NCBI GenBank assembly: GCA_041477815.1
Contig: JBGOUV010000401.1
Coordinates: 1-6,140 of the forward strand
Origin: JBGOUV01 sp041477815
Lineage (GTDB): Bacteria; Acidobacteriota; Terriglobia; Bryobacterales; JACQDG01
Length of the DNA: 6,140 nucleotides
Reading direction: 5' to 3'
Part shown: one piece after another, positions 4,654-6,140 of the stretch
Layout of the letters: each line of letters starts with the position of its first letter
Numbering within the stretch: the stretch's first letter is position 1
Program-made: the position numbers and the translations under genes
The notes under the pieces: generated by a model
Databases searched by the model: none
Seen by the model: the letters and a program-made list of their open reading frames with translations, nothing else
Told to the model about the DNA's origin: nothing

Positions 4654-6140
4654 CTATCTTATCACCGGAACCAGGGGCAGGCGGAGCGCCACCTGCTCAA
4701 AGAAGGTCTGCAGCGCCTGGCGGCTCTCCGGGCTCAAGTCGGACAGGACCAGGGCCACCACCGCCCGGTGGCGCTGTTCCAGCGCCAACTTGGTGGCCAG
4801 CCACTGCGCCCGATGGTAGTCCGCCCGGTACCCCAGCGATCGGATCGCCGCCTGCCGGCGGCTCAGCAGCACGATCGAGAAGCACCGCCCGTGCCCGATG
4901 ATCATCTCGTGGTAAGAATGATTCATCGCCGGCCCTTCATAGACGTCCGAGCAAAGGCCCATCCGATCGGCGAAGGCCCCCGCCGCCGTCGTCTCCAGAA
5001 CCCGCCGCAACGCGCGTCCCGCGGCGTCGTACCGCGTATCGCCGTAGAACGTCAGCTCCACGTACTCGATCCGCCGGCGCTCCCGCAGCAGCGTTACCGC
5101 CCGGGCCAGAGTCTCCACGGCGTCTTTCTTCAGCGGCCCCAGGTCCCCCGGCTCCAGCAGCCCCGCTTGGACCAGAGAGTCGTAATACAAGGTAATACCC
5201 CCCGGCGCGTTGGCTCGCAGCCGGGATCGCGCCAGTTGCCGCCACGGCTTGGTCAGGTCCAGTTTCCCCGCCTTCCGCGCCTGCCCGTGCAACTGGGCGG
5301 CAATCGATTTGTACAGCTCCACGCTCGGCTGCGTCACGAAGTTCATCTGCCGCAGCCACCCCAGCCCGAACACCACGTAGTGCACCCACTGCATATACTT
5401 CGGCAGCGCCGCCGGCCCCTCCAGATTCAGAATCGCCAGTGGATAGCCCGCTTGCCGCAGATCCTTCACCACTGCCGCGTCTGGGTTGTGAGCCTCCCCC
5501 ACGTGGACCACCCAGAAGACGTGGTCCTGGTCCGAAACCCGCGCCGGGACCCGCGGCGCCGGACCCAGCGCCGTCCCTGGGAAGATCTTGATCCCCAGGC
5601 CGTCGCTCTTCCCCAGGCTCTCCTCGAAATCCTGCTTGGTCCAGATGCCGGCGCCCCTCCATTCCTGCGGCAGCAGCAGGCATACCTTCTCCCGCGACTC
5701 CACCCCGTTGCCGTGCAAGAACGCCGCCATCCGGAACGCATCCTCGATCTCGTCATCGCTCAGCACCGCCGCCTCGATCCATCCCGGCAGGTCCACCCCG
5801 TTCAGCGCCAGCGGATAGAGGCTCCCCCGCGTCAGCGGACCGCTGTGCCGTCCGGCCGTGGTGTTGTCGTTATCGGGCTGCAGCTCCACCCGCCGGTACC
5901 CCCGCGGTCCGGCGAACTGGTCCAGCAGCGACCCCGGCAAAGTCAGGTAAAGAAAATTCGCCTCGCCGGCCACGCCGTTCTTCTGAAATAACAGGTGCAG
6001 CTTTTCCAGATTGAGCACCGGCTCATAGGACGTCATGCCCATGGCCATGCCCACCACCAGCGTTTTCCGCAGCGCCTGAGGCAGTTCCTCGCCGTGCCGC
6101 GTGATCTCTTTCAGAATGCCCTGCAGCTTCGCCGGGTCGG
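4654..6140 (-). CDS. glucose-6-phosphate isomerase-like (SIS fold) protein, 5' end outside window
   Basis: The frame is open to the right edge, so at least 494 residues are visible; GTG at 6057 is probably internal. It aligns from memory with the PGI domain found alone or fused to transaldolase. Numbering from GTG 6057: TLVVGMAMGMTSYEP occupies the phosphate-loop position (SKSGTTxEP in the family); NFLYLTLPGSLLDQFAGPRGYRRVEL corresponds to the strand/FRRV segment; AGRHSGPL (68-75) corresponds to signature GGRYS; KVCLLLPQEW (124-133) and ESLGKSDGLGIKIFP (146-160) match the middle; QPSVELYK (243-250) matches QPGVExxK with the family's catalytic Lys retained; GPAMNHSYHE (375-384) may match the His segment. 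Several motif residues differ (SGTT to GMTS, YS to HS, FDQ to VTQ), so isomerase activity is likely but unproven. A transaldolase part could lie outside the window. Confidence 0.68.
   Translation of the reverse strand, partial: DPAKLQGILKEITRHGEELPQALRKTLVVGMAMGMTSYEPVLNLEKLHLLFQKNGVAGEANFLYLTLPGSLLDQFAGPRGYRRVELQPDNDNTTAGRHSGPLTRGSLYPLALNGVDLPGWIEAAVLSDDEIEDAFRMAAFLHGNGVESREKVCLLLPQEWRGAGIWTKQDFEESLGKSDGLGIKIFPGTALGPAPRVPARVSDQDHVFWVVHVGEAHNPDAAVVKDLRQAGYPLAILNLEGPAALPKYMQWVHYVVFGLGWLRQMNFVTQPSVELYKSIAAQLHGQARKAGKLDLTKPWRQLARSRLRANAPGGITLYYDSLVQAGLLEPGDLGPLKKDAVETLARAVTLLRERRRIEYVELTFYGDTRYDAAGRALRRVLETTAAGAFADRMGLCSDVYEGPAMNHSYHEMIIGHGRCFSIVLLSRRQAAIRSLGYRADYHRAQWLATKLALEQRHRAVVALVLSDLSPESRQALQTFFEQVALRLPLVPVIR

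Noticed and set aside
4768..5991. 407-codon plus-strand frame opposite the PGI-like gene
   Set aside because: R/P/Q/H-rich shadow with no domain character; the minus frame shows ordered PGI segments.
1..6140. dif site or KOPS cluster near ftsK
   Set aside because: No 28-bp dif-like sequence with XerC/XerD half-sites was recognised; short G-rich octamers are not informative in DNA this GC-rich.

Overview
The window is GC-rich bacterial DNA with dense genes, many GTG/TTG-type starts and few Shine-Dalgarno sites. The combination of a PGI-like protein, a coupled rph-rdgB pair, a TGCTAGAAT-type promoter and short interspersed palindromic repeats would suit an Acidobacteriota genome (Solibacterales/Bryobacterales type). 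That assignment is inference from general character; no marker in the window proves it.

Layout. On the plus strand, 1-1812 is the cytoplasmic part of FtsK; its membrane domain lies off the left edge. All other genes are on the minus strand. From right to left they are: the C-terminal ~494 residues of a divergent glucose-6-phosphate isomerase-like SIS protein (6140-4654, start off the right edge); a 188-bp gap filled by a compound inverted repeat (4473-4629); a three-gene operon of a 49-residue single-pass membrane protein (4465-4316), rph (4319-3600) and rdgB (3603-3034); a 106-bp gap with a probable promoter; and an alpha/beta hydrolase (2927-1875) convergent with ftsK.

The operon is tightly coupled. 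The small gene overlaps rph by ATGA and rph overlaps rdgB by GTGA. rph (phosphorolytic trimming of RNA 3' ends) and rdgB (removal of ITP/XTP-type nucleotides) are both housekeeping genes of nucleic acid quality; the job of the membrane peptide is unknown. ftsK pumps chromosome DNA at the division septum and is functionally separate.

The most unusual feature is a family of 7-bp tandem units (NNTTAGC / GCTAANN). It forms the arms of the compound inverted repeat at 4473-4629. It also recurs at the extreme 3' ends of rdgB (3033-3060) and the hydrolase gene (1875-1900), where it supplies the last codons and the stop codon. Because the unit is 7 bp and contains TAG on one strand and TAA on the other, three units in a row close every reading frame on both strands. 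No CRISPR array, tRNA, rRNA, insertion sequence or defence system was seen. The main leads are this repeat family, the small coupled membrane protein and the altered active-site motifs of the PGI-like protein.
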